Shown: piece after piece, positions 1 through 8,598 of the stretch
Position numbering within the stretch: position 1 is the stretch's first letter
Layout: each line of letters starts with the position of its first letter
Source of the DNA: Polaribacter sp. Hel_I_88
Lineage (GTDB): Bacteria; Bacteroidota; Bacteroidia; Flavobacteriales; Flavobacteriaceae
NCBI RefSeq assembly: GCF_000687935.1
Contig: NZ_JHZZ01000001.1
Coordinates: 2,378,001-2,442,000 of the forward strand
Reading direction: 5' to 3'
DNA length: 64,000 nucleotides
The notes under the pieces: generated by a model
What the model was told of the DNA's origin: nothing
Databases searched by the model: none
What the model saw: only the letters and a program-made list of their open reading frames with translations
Program-made: the position numbers and the translations under genes

Positions 1-2
1 AA

Positions 3-290
3 GGAAAAGATTCCATAACCATTACTGGTAATTATGCAATTTCTTATGCAAAAACATCCATCTCAGAAATAAAAGGGAACGTTATTGTTATCAATCATGC
101 AGATAAATCAAGATTAGAAACAGAGCAATTATTTTGGGACGAAAAAACAAAATATTTTGTCTCGGAAAAAGCATTTAAGTTAACAAAAGAAAATGACACT
201 ATTTTTGGTATTGGATTTGAGTCTAAAGATGATTTATCAAAACATCTCGCAAAAAAAACAACAGGAAAATTAGAAACTAAAGAAGATTAA
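3..290 (+). CDS. lptC: LPS export periplasmic protein LptC (C-terminal part)
   Basis: The gene is cut by the left edge of the window, so only the last 95 residues are seen, read in the frame that stops at 288-290. The visible part has the LptC pattern: short beta strands, a TEQLFWDEKTKYFVSEKAF segment, then an 'IFGIGFESKDDL' stretch and a lysine-rich tail. LptC is the inner-membrane-anchored bridge that takes lipopolysaccharide from the LptBFG transporter and passes it to LptA in the periplasm. It is followed after 3 bases by a small membrane protein gene and then a CNNM/CorC gene, so the three look co-transcribed. The family call rests on the C-terminal half alone. Confidence 0.75.
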   Translation, partial: GKDSITITGNYAISYAKTSISEIKGNVIVINHADKSRLETEQLFWDEKTKYFVSEKAFKLTKENDTIFGIGFESKDDLSKHLAKKTTGKLETKED

Positions 291-293
291 ATT

Positions 294-506
294 ATGAATA
301 GAATTTGGAAATTTTTTCAGTACGGATATTTAATGATTGCTTTTATTTGTTTAGTAGAAACTTTTGTACAATGGAATGTAGATAGAAACAGAGCCTATTT
401 CTTCCTTATTTTTGGAGTTTTAATTACATTAGTATTTTTCTTTAAAAGACATTTTAGAAAAAAAGTAGAAAAAAGAAACAATGAAAACAAGCAAAACAAA
501 AAATAA
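294..506 (+). CDS. Small two-helix membrane protein, function unknown
   Basis: A 70-residue protein with two predicted transmembrane helices (about residues 10-25 and 34-50), followed by a strongly basic tail rich in K, R and N that should lie in the cytoplasm. The gene starts 3 bases after the lptC stop and ends 12 bases before the CorC gene, which supports both its reality and co-transcription. I do not recognise a named family. Its position suggests an envelope role, but that is inference from context only. Confidence 0.65.
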   Translation: MNRIWKFFQYGYLMIAFICLVETFVQWNVDRNRAYFFLIFGVLITLVFFFKRHFRKKVEKRNNENKQNKK

Positions 507-518
507 CCAAAATATATA

Positions 519-1784
519 ATGGAGGTTGAACTCATTATTGTTGTCATATCAATTTTACTATCTGCATTTTTTTCAGGTATGGAAATTGCGTTTGTTTCTG
601 CCAATAAAATGCATATTGAGCTAGAAAAAAAAAGAGAAGGTTTTATACCTAAAATCTTAACAATAATTACCCAAAAATCATCGAAATTTATTACAACAAT
701 GTTGGTTGGTAATAATATTTCTTTGGTAATTTATAGTTATTATATGGGGGAATTGCTCATTAGATTTCTGCCAATTGAAACGTTTAATGACTTTTCTATA
801 CTCTTAATTCAAACTATAATTTCTACAATAATAATACTGGTAACAGCAGAATTTTTACCCAAAGCAATTTTTAGAATTTATGCAAACGAAGTTTTAAAAC
901 TTTTTGCTGTACCTGCTTATATATTCTATTATATATTTCATTTTTTCTCTGAATTTATTACCATGATTTCCGATTTCTTTCTGCGTGTTTTTTTTAAGAC
1001 CAATGCAGATGAACAACAAACGGAATTTAGTAAAGAGGAATTAGGTATTTATATTAATGAACAATTAGATTCTGGTAATGATGATGATGAAATGGATTCC
1101 GAAATCCAAATATTTCAGAATGCTTTAGAGTTTCAAAATGTAAAAGCGAGGGAAGTAATGGTGCCAAGAACAGAAATTGTATCTGTAGAAATGCACGAAA
1201 CTGTTACCAATTTAAAAAACACATTTATCAATACTGGTTTGTCAAAAATTTTGGTGTACAAAACATCTTTAGATGATGTTGTTGGCTATGTAAATGCTTT
1301 TGAATTGTTTAAAAAACCAAAAACTATAAAATCAATTTTATTGCCTTTAGAGTTTGTTCCAGAATCTATGATGATTAACGATATTTTAAATTCGTTGATG
1401 AAAAAACGCAAAAGTGTTGCAGTTGTTATCGATGAATATGGAGGAACTTCTGGCATGATTACAGTAGAAGATATTGTAGAAGAATTGTTTGGAGAAATAG
1501 AAGATGAGCACGATTCTCAAGAATTTTTAGAAGAGAAAGTAAGTGAATCTAAATTTAATTTTTCTGCAAGGTTAGAGATTGATTATTTAAACGAAGAATA
1601 CGATTTAAATATACCAAAATCAGAAGCTTACGAAACTTTAGGGGGTTTTATTATAGAACATACAGAAAATATTCCAGAAGAAAAAGAGTTGATAGATTTA
1701 GAAACTTTTGAAATTAAAATCTTAAAGATGAGTGGGGCAAAAATTGATGAAGTGTCTCTAAAAATATCCAACCAAACAGACTAA
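519..1784 (+). CDS. CNNM/CorC (HlyC) family transporter-like membrane protein
   Basis: A 421-residue protein with the full family architecture: a DUF21/CNNM membrane domain (about 1-190, four hydrophobic segments), a pair of CBS domains (about 205-330, with VMVPRTEI at 213-220 and VVIDEYGGTSGMITVEDIVE at 302-321) and a C-terminal CorC_HlyC domain (about 345-420). Relatives are linked to magnesium or other divalent-cation efflux. In gliding Flavobacteria one paralogue, GldE, is a motility accessory protein, and I cannot separate the two possibilities by eye. The length is normal. It is the third gene of the apparent lptC operon. Confidence 0.88.
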   Translation: MEVELIIVVISILLSAFFSGMEIAFVSANKMHIELEKKREGFIPKILTIITQKSSKFITTMLVGNNISLVIYSYYMGELLIRFLPIETFNDFSILLIQTIISTIIILVTAEFLPKAIFRIYANEVLKLFAVPAYIFYYIFHFFSEFITMISDFFLRVFFKTNADEQQTEFSKEELGIYINEQLDSGNDDDEMDSEIQIFQNALEFQNVKAREVMVPRTEIVSVEMHETVTNLKNTFINTGLSKILVYKTSLDDVVGYVNAFELFKKPKTIKSILLPLEFVPESMMINDILNSLMKKRKSVAVVIDEYGGTSGMITVEDIVEELFGEIEDEHDSQEFLEEKVSESKFNFSARLEIDYLNEEYDLNIPKSEAYETLGGFIIEHTENIPEEKELIDLETFEIKILKMSGAKIDEVSLKISNQTD

Positions 1785-1850
1785 ATAACTTTCCTTTTTT
1801 TTTAATTGAAAAAAATGTACGTAACTCGCTTCTAATAAGTGAAAAATGCG

Positions 1851-1882
1851 TTGCAATATTAAAACCAAAAACCGTATATTCG
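1851..1882 (+). promoter_or_regulatory. Promoter of the foldase gene
   Basis: TTG (1851-1853), a 21-base spacer, then TATATTCG (1875-1882). This is one base from the Bacteroidota -7 consensus TAnnTTTG. The start codon lies 26 bases further on, giving a leader of roughly 20 bases. Confidence 0.5.
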
Positions 1883-1908
1883 CCAACTGAAATTAAATTA
1901 AAATTAGT

Positions 1909-3996
1909 ATGGCAGTTTTATCAAAAATTAGAGAACGCTCAATGTTCTTAATTATAATTATTGGATTAGCACTTTTTGCGTTTGTATTAGATCCATCAAC
2001 ACTTGGTGATTTTTTCGACTCAAGTAAAGTAAATGAAATTGGTGAAATAAATGGCGAAGCTATTTCTAGACAAGAATTTGCAAACGAATTAGAAGCTTAC
2101 AAACAACAATCAGGAGGAAGAATATCTGAAATGCAAGCTGCAAAAACAGTTTGGGATAACATTGTAAGAAAAAAAATATACAAAAATCAATTAGAAGAAG
2201 CTGGTATAACAATTGGTGAAGCAGATATTTGGAACGAAGTTATCAATGCTCAATTTGTACAAAGCAGTCCAGAATACCAAAATGAAGCAGGTTTATTTGA
2301 TGAAGCTAAATTCAAACAATTTTTAGCAACAGAAAAAGAAAACAATACAGCTTTATGGTCTCAATGGTCTTCTTATATGAACCAAATTAGAGATAATTCA
2401 GAAAGAAATACTTACAATAACTTAGTAACTGCTGGTTTAGGTGCTTCCTTAAAAGAAGGTGAAATTGCTTACATGATTGATAATGTAAAGTTAAATGCCC
2501 AATATGTGTATGTGCCTTATACTTCAATTGCAGATAGTTTAGTAAAAATTAAAAAATCTGAAGTAGAAGCATATATCAAAGAAAATGCAGATCAATTTAA
2601 AGTTGAAGCTTCTAGAGATATATCTTATGTTCAATTTAATATTACTCCATCAGCAGAAGACGAGCAAGCTATAAAAGACAATATGGTTTCTTTAGTTGAA
2701 GATTTTAAAGCAACAGAAAACGACGCAATATTTTTATCAGAAAATAATTCAGATTCTAATTTGAATCCTAATTTTCAGTTTAAGAGTGGCGTAAACCAAG
2801 AAATTGCAAATCAATTATTTGAAGGGAATGAAGGTGATGTGGTTGGACCTTATAAAGATAAAAATGCTTTTAAAATTTCTAAAGTTTTAGAAGTTACTCA
2901 AATGCCAGATTCTGTAAGAGCAAGTCATATATTAATACCTTTTGTTGGAGCTCAAAGAGTTGCACCAGATGTAACTAGAACAGAAGAAGAAGCAAAGAAA
3001 TTAGCAGATAGTTTATTGAGTGTTGTAAAAAGAAACACTAATAAGTTCGGAGATTTAGCTAAAGAATTTTCATCGGACACAGGTTCTGGAGAAAAAGAAG
3101 GAGACTTAGATTGGTTTAATTATAACAGAATGACTCCTGCTTTTAGAGATTACACTTTTACAGGTAAAAAAGGAGATATGGATGTTGTAAAGACACCATT
3201 TGGTTTTCATGTTATTAAGATTGATGATCAAAAGAACAATCAAAAAGTGATGAAATTAGCTACTTTTAGTGCTGAAATTGTTCCATCTGAAGCTACAGAA
3301 AATGAAATGTTTAGAAAAGCAGAAGAGTTTGCATTAGCTGTTTCTAAAGAAAATAAATACTTTGAGGTAACAAACGAGAAAAATTACATAGCAAGACCAG
3401 TTGTAGGTTTAAAATCTTTAGATGAAAACGTTCCTGGACTTGGAAACCAAAGACAAATAGTTAGCTGGGCATTTAGTAGCGATACTAATGTGAGCGATTT
3501 TAAACGTTTTGATTTAGAAGGTAGTTATGTAGTAGCTTTTGTTACAGGTTCTGAAGAAAAAGGTTTAATGTCTGTTGAAAAAGCAACAAGTACTGTAAGA
3601 CCTATTTTAACTAACGAAAAGAAAGCAGCAATGCTTAAGGATAAATTAAAAGGTGCAGATTTAGAATCAATTGCAAAAGCTAATAATGAGAGTATAAGAA
3701 CTGCAAATAATGTAACTTTAAAAAGTCCAACACTTTCAGGAGTTGGGGTAGAGCCTAAAATAGTTGGTGCTATGTACAATGCAGAAATCAATAAATTATA
3801 CAATTCAATAGAAGGTAACAGAGGAGTTTATGCATTTAAAGTAACAAATAAAGAAATGCCAACAGCTTTACCAAATTATGATGCAAGCAGAAAAAGAATA
3901 GCGGAAACAAGAAAAAGTTCTACCTTTAAAATGTATGAGGCTATAAAAAATTCATCAGAAATAGAAGATAATAGAGCTTTAATGTACACGAATTAA
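1909..3996 (+). CDS. Peptidylprolyl isomerase, SurA/PpiD-like periplasmic foldase
   Basis: A 695-residue protein with a short cytoplasmic start, one transmembrane anchor (about 11-31), a long SurA_N-type chaperone region and a parvulin domain from about residue 335 (RASHILIPF, then EFSSDTGSGEKEGDLDWF and TPFGFHVIKI). A second, degenerate parvulin-like segment follows. The layout is that of PpiD: an inner-membrane-anchored foldase for outer-membrane and secreted proteins as they leave the Sec translocon. The ATG at 1909 gives the expected anchor directly at the N-terminus. The gene stands alone between its own promoter and a strong terminator. Confidence 0.9.
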   Translation: MAVLSKIRERSMFLIIIIGLALFAFVLDPSTLGDFFDSSKVNEIGEINGEAISRQEFANELEAYKQQSGGRISEMQAAKTVWDNIVRKKIYKNQLEEAGITIGEADIWNEVINAQFVQSSPEYQNEAGLFDEAKFKQFLATEKENNTALWSQWSSYMNQIRDNSERNTYNNLVTAGLGASLKEGEIAYMIDNVKLNAQYVYVPYTSIADSLVKIKKSEVEAYIKENADQFKVEASRDISYVQFNITPSAEDEQAIKDNMVSLVEDFKATENDAIFLSENNSDSNLNPNFQFKSGVNQEIANQLFEGNEGDVVGPYKDKNAFKISKVLEVTQMPDSVRASHILIPFVGAQRVAPDVTRTEEEAKKLADSLLSVVKRNTNKFGDLAKEFSSDTGSGEKEGDLDWFNYNRMTPAFRDYTFTGKKGDMDVVKTPFGFHVIKIDDQKNNQKVMKLATFSAEIVPSEATENEMFRKAEEFALAVSKENKYFEVTNEKNYIARPVVGLKSLDENVPGLGNQRQIVSWAFSSDTNVSDFKRFDLEGSYVVAFVTGSEEKGLMSVEKATSTVRPILTNEKKAAMLKDKLKGADLESIAKANNESIRTANNVTLKSPTLSGVGVEPKIVGAMYNAEINKLYNSIEGNRGVYAFKVTNKEMPTALPNYDASRKRIAETRKSSTFKMYEAIKNSSEIEDNRALMYTN

Positions 3997-4022
3997 ACTT
4001 TTTTAACTTCTTATATTTTATA

Positions 4023-4056
4023 AAATCCGTTCATTTTTTGAACGGATTTTTTTTTG
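4023..4056 (+). terminator. Rho-independent terminator of the foldase gene
   Basis: An 11-bp stem (AAATCCGTTCA / TGAACGGATTT) with a 6-base loop, followed by a T-run, 26 bases after the stop codon. Confidence 0.9.
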
Positions 4057-4416
4057 TTTCTTATTTTAAGAGTTTATTTTTTTAGGACTTAAAATGGATA
4101 TAGTCAGATCAGCATTATTATAAACTTACTATTATGTATGTATTAAAGAATTATTTCTTAAAATTATTTTGAGCTACAAAAACTTAAACTGAACTAACTT
4201 TGAAGAATATAAAAGTATTTCATTTATAATAATAACTCAGTAAAAAATAATGAACTATCATTAACACTATTAAAGCATCAAGTTATATTCCTATTTCTTA
4301 TATGAGTAGCTTTCAACTGAAACCTAAAAGAACTTATTAATTGCTTATTAAGTTTACAAACGTATTTTTAATAAATGATTTTATTAGCTAAGTATGATAA
4401 AAAAATAAACAAATAA
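4057..4416. other. Empty intergenic stretch between two convergent terminators
   Basis: About 360 very AT-rich bases between the foldase terminator and the rho terminator. I find no convincing ORF, tRNA, repeat or hairpin. Short direct A/T runs are all that stands out. Confidence 0.5.
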
Positions 4417-4450
4417 AAAAAACCTTTTTGATTGCTCAAAAAGGTTTTAT
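4417..4450 (-). terminator. Terminator of rho
   Basis: Read on the minus strand: stem AAAACCTTTTTGA / TCAAAAAGGTTTT with a 6-base loop and a T-run, about 32 bases past the rho stop codon. The termination factor gene thus ends in a factor-independent terminator. Confidence 0.85.
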
Positions 4451-4481
4451 AAAGTAGTAATTTCTAATTTAAGAAAAATTA

Positions 4482-6203
4482 TTATCCTTTCATAGAAACT
4501 AAAAATTCCTCATTATTTTTAGAGAATTTTATTTTATCATTAATAAATTCCATCGCTTCAATAGGATTCATATCTGCTAGATATTTTCTTAATATCCACA
4601 TTCTTTGCACTGTTTTTTCATTTAATAATAAATCATCTCTTCTTGTAGAAGATTTAATTAAATCGATTGCAGGATAAATACGTCTGTTAGAAATATTTCT
4701 ATCTAACTGTAACTCCATGTTTCCTGTACCTTTAAATTCTTCAAAGATAACTTCATCCATTTTAGAACCTGTTTCAGTAAGTGCAGTTGCAATAATGGTT
4801 AAAGAACCACCATTTTCTATATTTCTGGCAGCACCAAAGAAACGTTTTGGTTTGTGTAATGCATTTGCATCTATACCACCAGAAAGTATTTTTCCAGAAG
4901 CAGGAGCAACAGTATTGTAAGCTCTTGCCAAACGTGTAATTGAATCTAAAAGAATAACTACATCATGACCACATTCTACCAAACGTTTTGCTTTTTCTAA
5001 AACAATATTTGCTACACGAACGTGTTTATCTGCTGGTTCATCAAAAGTAGATGCCACAACTTCTCCACGAACACTTCTCTGCATGTCTGTAACTTCTTCA
5101 GGACGTTCATCAATTAGTAATACAATTTGATAAACCTCAGGGTGATTATGTGCAATTGCTTTCGCAATATCTTTTAACAACATTGTTTTACCCGTTTTTG
5201 GTTGGGCAACAATCATTCCTCTTTGTCCTTTTCCAATAGGAGAAAATAAATCGATAATTCTGGTTGATAAAGAACTTCCTTTTTCTGCTAAATTAAATTT
5301 TTCTTGAGGAAATAAAGGTGTTAAATGCTCAAAAGAAACACGATCTCTAACAATATTTGGGTTTAAACCATTAATTTTAGAAACTCTAATTAATGGGAAA
5401 TATTTTTCACCTTCTTTAGGTGGTCTTACGTTTCCTCTTACAGTATCACCTGTTTTTAAGCCAAATAATTTAATTTGAGATTGAGAAACGTAAATATCAT
5501 CTGGAGATGATAAATAGTTATAATCAGAAGAACGTAAAAAACCATAACCATCAGGCATCATTTCTAAAACACCTTCGCTTTCTATAATGCCATCAAATTC
5601 AAAATCTGGATCTCTATATCTATTGCTAGATTTATTTCCATTACTTCTACTATTGTTGGTTTTATTTTGCTGATTTGTGTTTTTTGTCTTCTGTTGATTA
5701 GGATTTCTAGGCGAATTATTTCTTGCCTGATTTTTATGAACAGGTTTCTGATCTTTAGAATCTTTAGAATCAGTTTTTACTGGTCTTGGTTTACTTTTCT
5801 TAACATCAGAGCTATTGCTTTTAGTAGCGTTTTCACTTTTATTTTGATCAACTTCTTGATTGTCCTCTTTTTTAGCTACTTTTTTTACAATCTTTCTTAC
5901 AGGGCGCTTTTTTTCTTGTGATGAATTCACATCAGTATTAGCATCATTTTTAGCTTCAACTTCTGTTTTAGGTTCATTCTGAGTATTTTTTACAACACGT
6001 TTTCTTTTAGGTTTTTCTGTTGTTGTTTTTTCTTCGGATGAAGTAACTTGTTTTGTAGAAGAAGGATTGGCTGCTTGTCGATCTAAAATTTGATATACTA
6101 AATCTAATTTTTTTAATTGGCTAGTTTTAGTAAGTCCAATAGTTTTTGCAATTACTTGCAAATCAGCAAGAGTTTTTGCTTTCAGTTCAGAAATTTCGAA
6201 CAT
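4482..6203 (-). CDS. rho: Transcription termination factor Rho with long disordered insert
   Basis: A 573-residue Rho, much longer than the roughly 420 residues of E. coli Rho. Order: N-terminal helical Rho_N domain (1-45), a low-complexity charged insert (about 46-200) rich in K, N, Q, S and R with several RK-rich patches, the OB-fold RNA-binding domain (about 208-278, containing the [12 protein letters not shown] segment), then the RecA-like hexameric helicase with Walker A AQPKTGKT (333-340) and Walker B VVILLD (415-420). It binds C-rich nascent RNA and uses ATP to release RNA polymerase. The insert is typical of Bacteroidota Rho; in Bacteroides it is reported to drive phase separation. 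The 5' leader is over 100 bases, leaving room for autoregulation. Confidence 0.97.
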   Translation of the reverse strand: MFEISELKAKTLADLQVIAKTIGLTKTSQLKKLDLVYQILDRQAANPSSTKQVTSSEEKTTTEKPKRKRVVKNTQNEPKTEVEAKNDANTDVNSSQEKKRPVRKIVKKVAKKEDNQEVDQNKSENATKSNSSDVKKSKPRPVKTDSKDSKDQKPVHKNQARNNSPRNPNQQKTKNTNQQNKTNNSRSNGNKSSNRYRDPDFEFDGIIESEGVLEMMPDGYGFLRSSDYNYLSSPDDIYVSQSQIKLFGLKTGDTVRGNVRPPKEGEKYFPLIRVSKINGLNPNIVRDRVSFEHLTPLFPQEKFNLAEKGSSLSTRIIDLFSPIGKGQRGMIVAQPKTGKTMLLKDIAKAIAHNHPEVYQIVLLIDERPEEVTDMQRSVRGEVVASTFDEPADKHVRVANIVLEKAKRLVECGHDVVILLDSITRLARAYNTVAPASGKILSGGIDANALHKPKRFFGAARNIENGGSLTIIATALTETGSKMDEVIFEEFKGTGNMELQLDRNISNRRIYPAIDLIKSSTRRDDLLLNEKTVQRMWILRKYLADMNPIEAMEFINDKIKFSKNNEEFLVSMKG

Positions 6204-6320
6204 TTATATAGTTGTTAAGTTATAATAAATCTTAAAGTAAGATATTAAAAAAATTGTTTATTTGATTTTTTAATTTACTGTATATAGTGCTATACAATAT
6301 TTTGTGTGAGTACTGTGCCA

Positions 6321-6328
6321 CAAATATA
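6321..6328 (-). promoter_or_regulatory. -7 box of the rho promoter
   Basis: TATATTTG on the minus strand matches TAnnTTTG exactly. No TTG is visible at the expected -33 position. If used, it gives rho a leader of roughly 110 bases. Confidence 0.45.
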
Positions 6329-6375
6329 TACTTTTTTTTTTACTTTTTAGTTTTCTTTTTTTAAAAAAGAAATTC

Positions 6376-6383
6376 TATTTTTG
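6376..6383 (+). promoter_or_regulatory. -7 box of the DUF4293 gene promoter
   Basis: TATTTTTG (matches TAnnTTTG), 17 bases before the ATG at 6401. The -33 region is only T-rich. It is divergent from the rho promoter about 50 bases away. Confidence 0.45.
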
Positions 6384-6400
6384 TGCTATAATTTTTTTAT

Positions 6401-6832
6401 ATGATTCAAAGAATACAAACAATATATTTACTTTTAGCTTCTATGGTTTCTGGAGGTTTAATTTTCGTATTTAATTTATGGAATACAATTAAAGAAAAAA
6501 TATTTGTTGTAGATTTGTTTTCAAGAGAGGTATTTACTTTAAAAGTAATTCCTTTTATGTTCATTATGTCCGCAATTTTATCATTAGTAACAATTTTTTT
6601 ATTTAAAAATAGAAAGTTACAATTTGTAATTGGACGTATTATAATTTTGATAAATCTTATTTTACTAGGTTTGTTGATTTATTTGTCTCTAAATTTATCT
6701 GGAGAAACATCAGTTTCTGAGAAAGGTATTGGGATGTTCTTACCAATTTTGGCTATTTTGCTTGTTGTTTTGGCAAATAAAGCTATTAAAAAGGATGAAG
6801 ATCTTATAAAATCTGTAGACAGATTGCGATAA
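6401..6832 (+). CDS. DUF4293 family membrane protein
   Basis: A 143-residue protein beginning MIQRIQTIYLLLAS, the typical start of DUF4293, with four hydrophobic helices (about 8-27, 49-66, 75-96 and 110-127) and a short charged C-terminal tail. The family is found in Bacteroidota, often divergent from rho as here; no function is known. The two genes share an intergenic region with back-to-back -7 boxes. A terminator follows closely, so it is a single-gene unit. Confidence 0.85.
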   Translation: MIQRIQTIYLLLASMVSGGLIFVFNLWNTIKEKIFVVDLFSREVFTLKVIPFMFIMSAILSLVTIFLFKNRKLQFVIGRIIILINLILLGLLIYLSLNLSGETSVSEKGIGMFLPILAILLVVLANKAIKKDEDLIKSVDRLR

Positions 6833-6857
6833 AACTAACAGTAGTATATTTAGTGCG

Positions 6858-6888
6858 AAAAAAACCGAGAAATTTTCTCGGTTTTTTG
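6858..6888 (+). terminator. Terminator of the DUF4293 gene
   Basis: Stem AAAAACCGAGAAA / TTTCTCGGTTTTT with a small loop, followed by T residues, about 25 bases after the stop codon. Confidence 0.88.
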
Positions 6889-6988
6889 CATTTTAAGAAT
6901 ATTTTGTTGTTATCAATTTTTAAAATAAAAAAACGAGAGAAAATAGTATTTTTTTAATGTACTGATAATTAGTTAATTGAGAAAAAAA

Positions 6989-7052
6989 TCTCCCCCTTTA
7001 GGGGGAGGCGCCTCCCCCTAAAGGGGGAGACGATATTTCCCCCTTTAGGGGG
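6989..7052. repeat. C/G-box palindromes: 42-bp perfect palindrome plus a 14-bp hairpin
   Basis: Bases 6989-7030 form a perfect 42-bp palindrome built from two self-complementary units (TCCCCCTTTAGGGGGA at 6991-7006 and its variant at 7012-7027) around GGCGCC. A third unit (CCCCCTTTAGGGGG, 7039-7052) ends one base before the -33 TTG of the response regulator promoter. The first two units are 21 bp apart, the third 26 bp further. The high GC is striking in this AT-rich genome. It may be a REP-like repeat, an operator, or both. Confidence 0.8.
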
Positions 7053-7053
7053 A

Positions 7054-7084
7054 TTGTGTAACATTAATAAGTAGTTTAAATTTG
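7054..7084 (+). promoter_or_regulatory. Promoter of the response regulator gene
   Basis: TTG (7054-7056), 20-base spacer, TAAATTTG (7077-7084): a full Bacteroidota promoter. The ATG at 7095 lies only 10 bases beyond the -7 box, so the transcript would be leaderless or nearly so. The -33 element abuts a CCCCC/GGGGG hairpin. Confidence 0.65.
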
Positions 7085-7094
7085 TAATGTAAGA

Positions 7095-7763
7095 ATGAAA
7101 GAAAAGATATACGTTCATGTAGCTGATGATCATAAAATATTAATAGAAGGAATCATAGCTGTTATAAATACTGACGAAAATATAGAAACAATTGGTTACT
7201 CCTTAACAGGTAAAGAAGTAATAGATTGGATTAATAACAAAGATAACAAAGCAGATGTTTTAATATTAGATATTACAATGCCTGTTTTAGATGGAATTGA
7301 AGTTTTAACGTATTTCCAACAAAGAAATATAAAACAGAAGGTTATTATTTTATCTAGTTATGATGATGTTAAAATTGTTCAAGAAATGTTGTCTCTTGGT
7401 TGTAGTGGTTACATTACAAAGAATAATGCTGGCGAACATATTATAGAAGGTATAAAAGCAGTTCATAGAGGAGAACAATATTTTAGTAGCGACCTTCATA
7501 AAGATTTAATAAATATTTTATCTGGTCATAAGGTAATAGAAGAAGGCGAAATGCCAGAAGAAAAGTTATTAGAAGAGTTAACTGAAAGAGAGTTAAAAGT
7601 ATTAAGATTAATATCAAAAGAATATAATACAACAGAAATAGCAGACAAGCTTAATTTAGCAACTAGTACTGTAAAAACATATAGAAAAAGTTTATTAAAA
7701 AAGTTAAAAGTAAAAAATGTAGTAGGTTTAGTAATGTATGCAATGAAACATAAAATAATATGA
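7095..7763 (+). CDS. LuxR/NarL-family response regulator
   Basis: A 222-residue DNA-binding response regulator. The receiver domain (1-125) has the acidic pair D11/D12, phospho-acceptor D59 in VLILDITMP, S86/S87 and conserved K109. The LuxR-type helix-turn-helix spans about 160-215 (LTERELKVLRLI, then the recognition-helix segment TSTVKTYRKSLLKKL). The length is typical. It is followed by a lipoprotein gene and a histidine kinase gene on the same strand, the likely partner kinase. The spacer after it carries three regularly spaced C-boxes that are good candidates for its own binding sites. Confidence 0.94.
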   Translation: MKEKIYVHVADDHKILIEGIIAVINTDENIETIGYSLTGKEVIDWINNKDNKADVLILDITMPVLDGIEVLTYFQQRNIKQKVIILSSYDDVKIVQEMLSLGCSGYITKNNAGEHIIEGIKAVHRGEQYFSSDLHKDLINILSGHKVIEEGEMPEEKLLEELTERELKVLRLISKEYNTTEIADKLNLATSTVKTYRKSLLKKLKVKNVVGLVMYAMKHKII

Positions 7764-7764
7764 A

Positions 7765-7815
7765 TCCCCCAATTCAATAAAAAAGTCCCCCAATAAATTA
7801 AAAAAATCCCCCAAT
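7765..7815 (+). promoter_or_regulatory. Three TCCCCCAAT boxes at exact 21-bp spacing
   Basis: TCCCCCAAT occurs at 7765-7773, 7786-7794 and 7807-7815. The period is exactly 21 bp, two helical turns, so all boxes face the same side of the DNA. Downstream lies an imperfect -7 box with one extra base (TATTGTTTG, 7826-7834) and no -33 TTG, as expected for an activator-dependent promoter of the lipoprotein-kinase pair. Confidence 0.6.
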
Positions 7816-7893
7816 TTCTATAATTTATTGTTTGCGTTACAAAACCTATTTTAACTAATTAAATAATATAAATCAAACTTAAAATTTACCTCC

Positions 7894-8580
7894 ATGAAAA
7901 AAATTAAATTTTTAACACTAGCAGCAATCGTTACATTAGTATTTACTTCTTGTTCTAATGAAGAGTCTTTACCTTCTGAAGCTCAAAATACAAACTTATC
8001 AAAAACATTTAAATTAAAGAGAGATGCTACTGGAGCATATTCAGTTCACTCTATAGATAATACACAAATAGATAGAGTTTTGACAGAAGTAGATAATACA
8101 AAATTATTTTTTCTTTCAAATGGTAATTCTCAATCTAATAAGAATTCATCTCAAGAATTATTAATAGATAACAATAAATTAAAAGTTGGTTTTATTGATG
8201 CTAGCACTAACGATAAACAATTTGTTACTATTGCAGATGATAATATTACTTTGCTTAGTAAAAATGATGATTCTAAGAAACTAGCAGATTATAGCATTCA
8301 AGGAAACCAAGATGGTACTTATAATTTGGTTTTTAATGTGGAAGATAATGTAGCTGTATCTTTTGTTTACAATGAAGAGATTAGCACATACGAAGTTCAC
8401 CTAGAAGATGGTGTAAGCACTACAACTAATTTTTCTAGAACTTTAGAAAGTGAAGATGGTAAAACTTTAAGACTTGATTTTGTAAATCATTTAAAGAACA
8501 CGAATGCTAAATCTTCTGAAGAATCTCTTATCAGAAGAAAGCCAAGAGTTATTATTGAAGATGGAAATGACCCTAGTTAA
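7894..8580 (+). CDS. Lipoprotein in two-component locus, function unknown
   Basis: A 228-residue protein with a lipoprotein signal (MKKIKFLTLAAIVTLVFTSC; the lipidated Cys is residue 20) and a mature part that looks beta-rich, with many N, D, S and T residues. The C-terminus ends in a basic RRKPR segment. I recognise no domain. It lies between the response regulator and the TPR histidine kinase, 18 bases before the kinase. An accessory sensing or output role on the periplasmic side is plausible but unproven. The phased C-boxes sit directly upstream. Confidence 0.75.
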   Translation: MKKIKFLTLAAIVTLVFTSCSNEESLPSEAQNTNLSKTFKLKRDATGAYSVHSIDNTQIDRVLTEVDNTKLFFLSNGNSQSNKNSSQELLIDNNKLKVGFIDASTNDKQFVTIADDNITLLSKNDDSKKLADYSIQGNQDGTYNLVFNVEDNVAVSFVYNEEISTYEVHLEDGVSTTTNFSRTLESEDGKTLRLDFVNHLKNTNAKSSEESLIRRKPRVIIEDGNDPS

Positions 8581-8598
8581 TAATTTAAAATTTATTTA

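Noticed and set aside
395..604. Reverse-strand open frame across the small membrane protein and CorC start
   Set aside because: It overlaps two well-supported genes, lacks a promoter and has no recognisable features.
5667..5921. Open frame opposite the Rho insert
   Set aside because: It is the antisense image of the K/N/Q-rich insert and only looks like a hydrophobic protein because AAA/AAT codons read as TTT/ATT.
7765..7815. CRISPR-like mini-array from the three C-boxes
   Set aside because: Repeat units of 9 bases with 12-base gaps are far too short; an operator array fits better.
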